A stretch of DNA of 64,000 nt from Gonocerus acuteangulatus (taxonomy: Eukaryota > Arthropoda > Insecta > Hemiptera > Coreidae): positions 87,837,785 through 87,901,784 of the forward strand of contig OX328126.1 of NCBI GenBank assembly GCA_946811695.1. The letters run 5' to 3'. The notes below the pieces were generated by a model. The model was not told where the DNA came from. It saw nothing but the letters and a program-made list of their open reading frames with translations, and ran no database searches. Positions 62,099-64,000 of the stretch are shown in pieces (the first letter of the stretch is position 1; each line of letters begins with the position of its first letter). A program made the translations under genes and the position numbers.

Positions 62099-64000
62099 AT
62101 GGGATTTATTGAAGATGAGTTACAAGAAATCAGAAAACTTTGTGAACATGTTGTTCCAGGCAGTAGGCTTATTTCTTGTGTCAAGTCAATGGTCAGAGTT
62201 GAAATAAAGTAAGATCACTTACCTTGAGAAAGCTTCAATACTTTTTTATATTAATATATTGTTTATCTAGCAATATTTTACCTGTTTTAATGGATAAATT
62301 GTTAATTGATTATTATCCATTTTCAGAAAGACTACTACCAAGACAGTTATAGTATGTCTTCAATTCCCTGACACCTATCCTTCTTCCATCATTCTACTTG
62401 AGTTGAAGAGCAAAACTCTATCCGAAAAACTCCTTCTCAAGCTAACTGATGCATGTGAGCAGCACTTGAAAAAACAACTTGGAAAACCACAAGTAATGAT
62501 TTTACCAAACCAAAGTTTTCATTACACAACTGATACTATTAGCCCCAATGTTTTTTTATGCAATTATTCCAAGCTGCAACTGTTAATAAGATGCATAACA
62601 TAGTTGAATAAAGAGAGGAACGATACACTTATGAACCGTTATTAAAAAATTAATGACTTGGCTGTATCGAAACTCAGCAGGCGTCGGTGGACAGTTAGCT
62701 ATGAGTTGTATATAATTAAAAATGTATCCGACGATGTACAAATCATGTAGTTATATTGAAAGTTATGGAGCAGGTATTCGACTTTTCTGTTATAAATTAC
62801 ACTTCTTTATCCATTTGTGCCGGAGTTTCTTTTTTGTTTTTTTTTTAAATTCTTAGTACAGATAAATCAATTTAACAAAATTAGAATATAATATTATTTT
62901 CTCTCATCCCTTAGATATTGGCGTTACCATATGGTAACACTGCGCTAATGGGTTAAGGACATATTGATCAAAAGTCATGCTTTGGCGTTCCTTTCTAATT
63001 TTAAATATTTTAGAAAAGTCTGACCCCTCAAGGACTCCGCATTTAAAATTATCCATCAGCCACATCAGTTTTTTACAACTTTAAATTACGCATTTAAAAT
63101 TTATAACTTTTATTAGACATAAATATATTGGCGATGGCAAAAATAACCTGGTCATAATTGCATCATACGAAAATATTAGAGCAGCATCCCTTACACGTAT
63201 AAAAACAAAACTGATGAGAAATTTCTAATCAAAAATGTATTATCAGGGTGTCTACTGCACGAAAAAGTCAGGAAAGTCATGAAAATGTCACGAAATTGAA
63301 AATAGGGGAAGAAAATCACGAAAAAGTCATGAATTTAGAAACCAAGTCACGAACTTTCAGTTCTTATCGGAGTGTAACGTAATCCCGGTACTTCAGCGCA
63401 TTCGTAATTGTCCCCGTTTTTGTATGCATTTACAAATCAATTATTCATTTATTAAATATATGCCATACTGTTTAAATCTCATATGTGTATGGATGTGTAT
63501 ATGTCATACTATTTTTATCTCTAAAGTATTGTACCGTAAATCTGTGAATAATGTCTAGAAACATAATTATTAAATATCGACCTGCTACTGTCTACAATGG
63601 AACACAGCGCTGATGTATCTGCTAATAAAAAAATAAGTTGTGGAGCAGTAATTAAATAAAGAAAGAAAATTAGAGCTTACCATCTTAGTTATGGAGCTCT
63701 TAAATAAATAAATATATGCAGACTTCAATATTGAAATTCTATACACAGGGCCAATTTTAAGCCAATAGTTAAGGCTATTTAATTTTGATTGAAATTATTT
63801 TCTTTTTAATGAGCATGAAATTTTCTTTTCAAATCATTAAAATGTCACTAAAAAGTCCCGAAATTGGCTTTCACAAAAGTAGTAGACACCCTGATTATTG
63901 ATTTAACAGTGAAATATACATTTGTTAATTATATTATATTTCTTTGTCGATTAAATATTGTTTCTTTTTTTTTAGGTTCTTCAAGCTCTTCGATTCATCC
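62099..64000 (+). CDS. RWD-like domain protein, 5' part (three exons, continues beyond the window)
   Basis: Exon 1 is 62099-62208 (MGFIEDELQEIRKLCEHVVP..., donor AAA|GTAAGA). Exon 2 is 62327-62492 (acceptor TTTTCAG, KKTTTKTVIVCLQFPDTYPS, donor CAA|GTAATG). Exon 3 starts at 63976 (TTTTTTTAG|GTTCTT, VLQALRFI...). All phases agree. The deduced 95+ residues have the helix-strand pattern and the YPS/YP motif (FPDTYPSSIILLELKSKTLS) of RWD domains, which occur in GCN2, RNF14 and related ubiquitin-system proteins. I cannot name the exact orthologue. The start Met is the first in frame. Confidence 0.8.
63244..63893. mobile_element. 650-bp MITE, CAGGGTGTCTACT family, in an intron
   Basis: CAGGGTGTCTACT and AGTAGACACCCTG ends with ATTAT on both sides (63239-63243; 63894-63898). 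Near the ends are GTCATGAAAATGTCACGAAA-like blocks as in the other copies. It lies in intron 2 of the RWD-like gene. Confidence 0.85.

Overview
This is eukaryotic nuclear DNA, AT-rich and intron-bearing. It is arthropod-like, and chelicerates such as spiders fit best. The pointers are a secreted protein resembling mite group-7 allergens, a Jockey-type LINE, several tRNA-derived SINE families, many MITEs, and a TATA plus TCAGT initiator promoter. This is an inference; I cannot name the species.

Host genes are few. (1) An actin maturation protease-like gene (ACTMAP / C19orf54 family) lies on + near 17.1-18.0 kb. (2) A complete cytosolic-type histidyl-tRNA synthetase (HARS) gene lies on -. Nine coding exons between 41054 and 22239 join in frame to 489 codons, and its introns are stuffed with transposons. 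(3) A short single-exon secreted group-7-allergen-like gene lies on + at 48089-48739 with a recognisable core promoter. (4) The 5' part of an RWD-fold gene lies on + from 62099 and runs off the right edge. A possible last exon of an unidentified gene sits at 60-240.

The rest is repeats. 0-4.6 kb holds dispersed repeats and degenerate satellite units. 4.67-9.32 kb is a 98-bp satellite with a 16-unit (1568-bp) higher-order repeat. 9.7-13.6 kb holds a Helentron-like element and an AT-rich minisatellite. 13.7-15.5 kb is a Tc1-like transposase relic broken by a pogo-like relic. HARS introns (22-41 kb) hold nested foldback elements, SINEs and MITEs. 41.7-45.2 kb holds two piggyBac-like TTAA elements. 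45-53 kb holds SINEs, LINE fragments and MITEs. 53.35-58.06 kb is a full-length Jockey-type LINE with two intact ORFs and target-site duplications. 58-62 kb holds tandem repeats and a 745-bp near-perfect palindrome.

The host genes share no evident pathway. The most unusual content is structural: the long palindrome, the higher-order satellite, two terminal-sequence variants of a Helentron/DINE-like element, a core block shared by three otherwise different MITEs, and a tRNA-like segment in the 5' UTR of the intact LINE.
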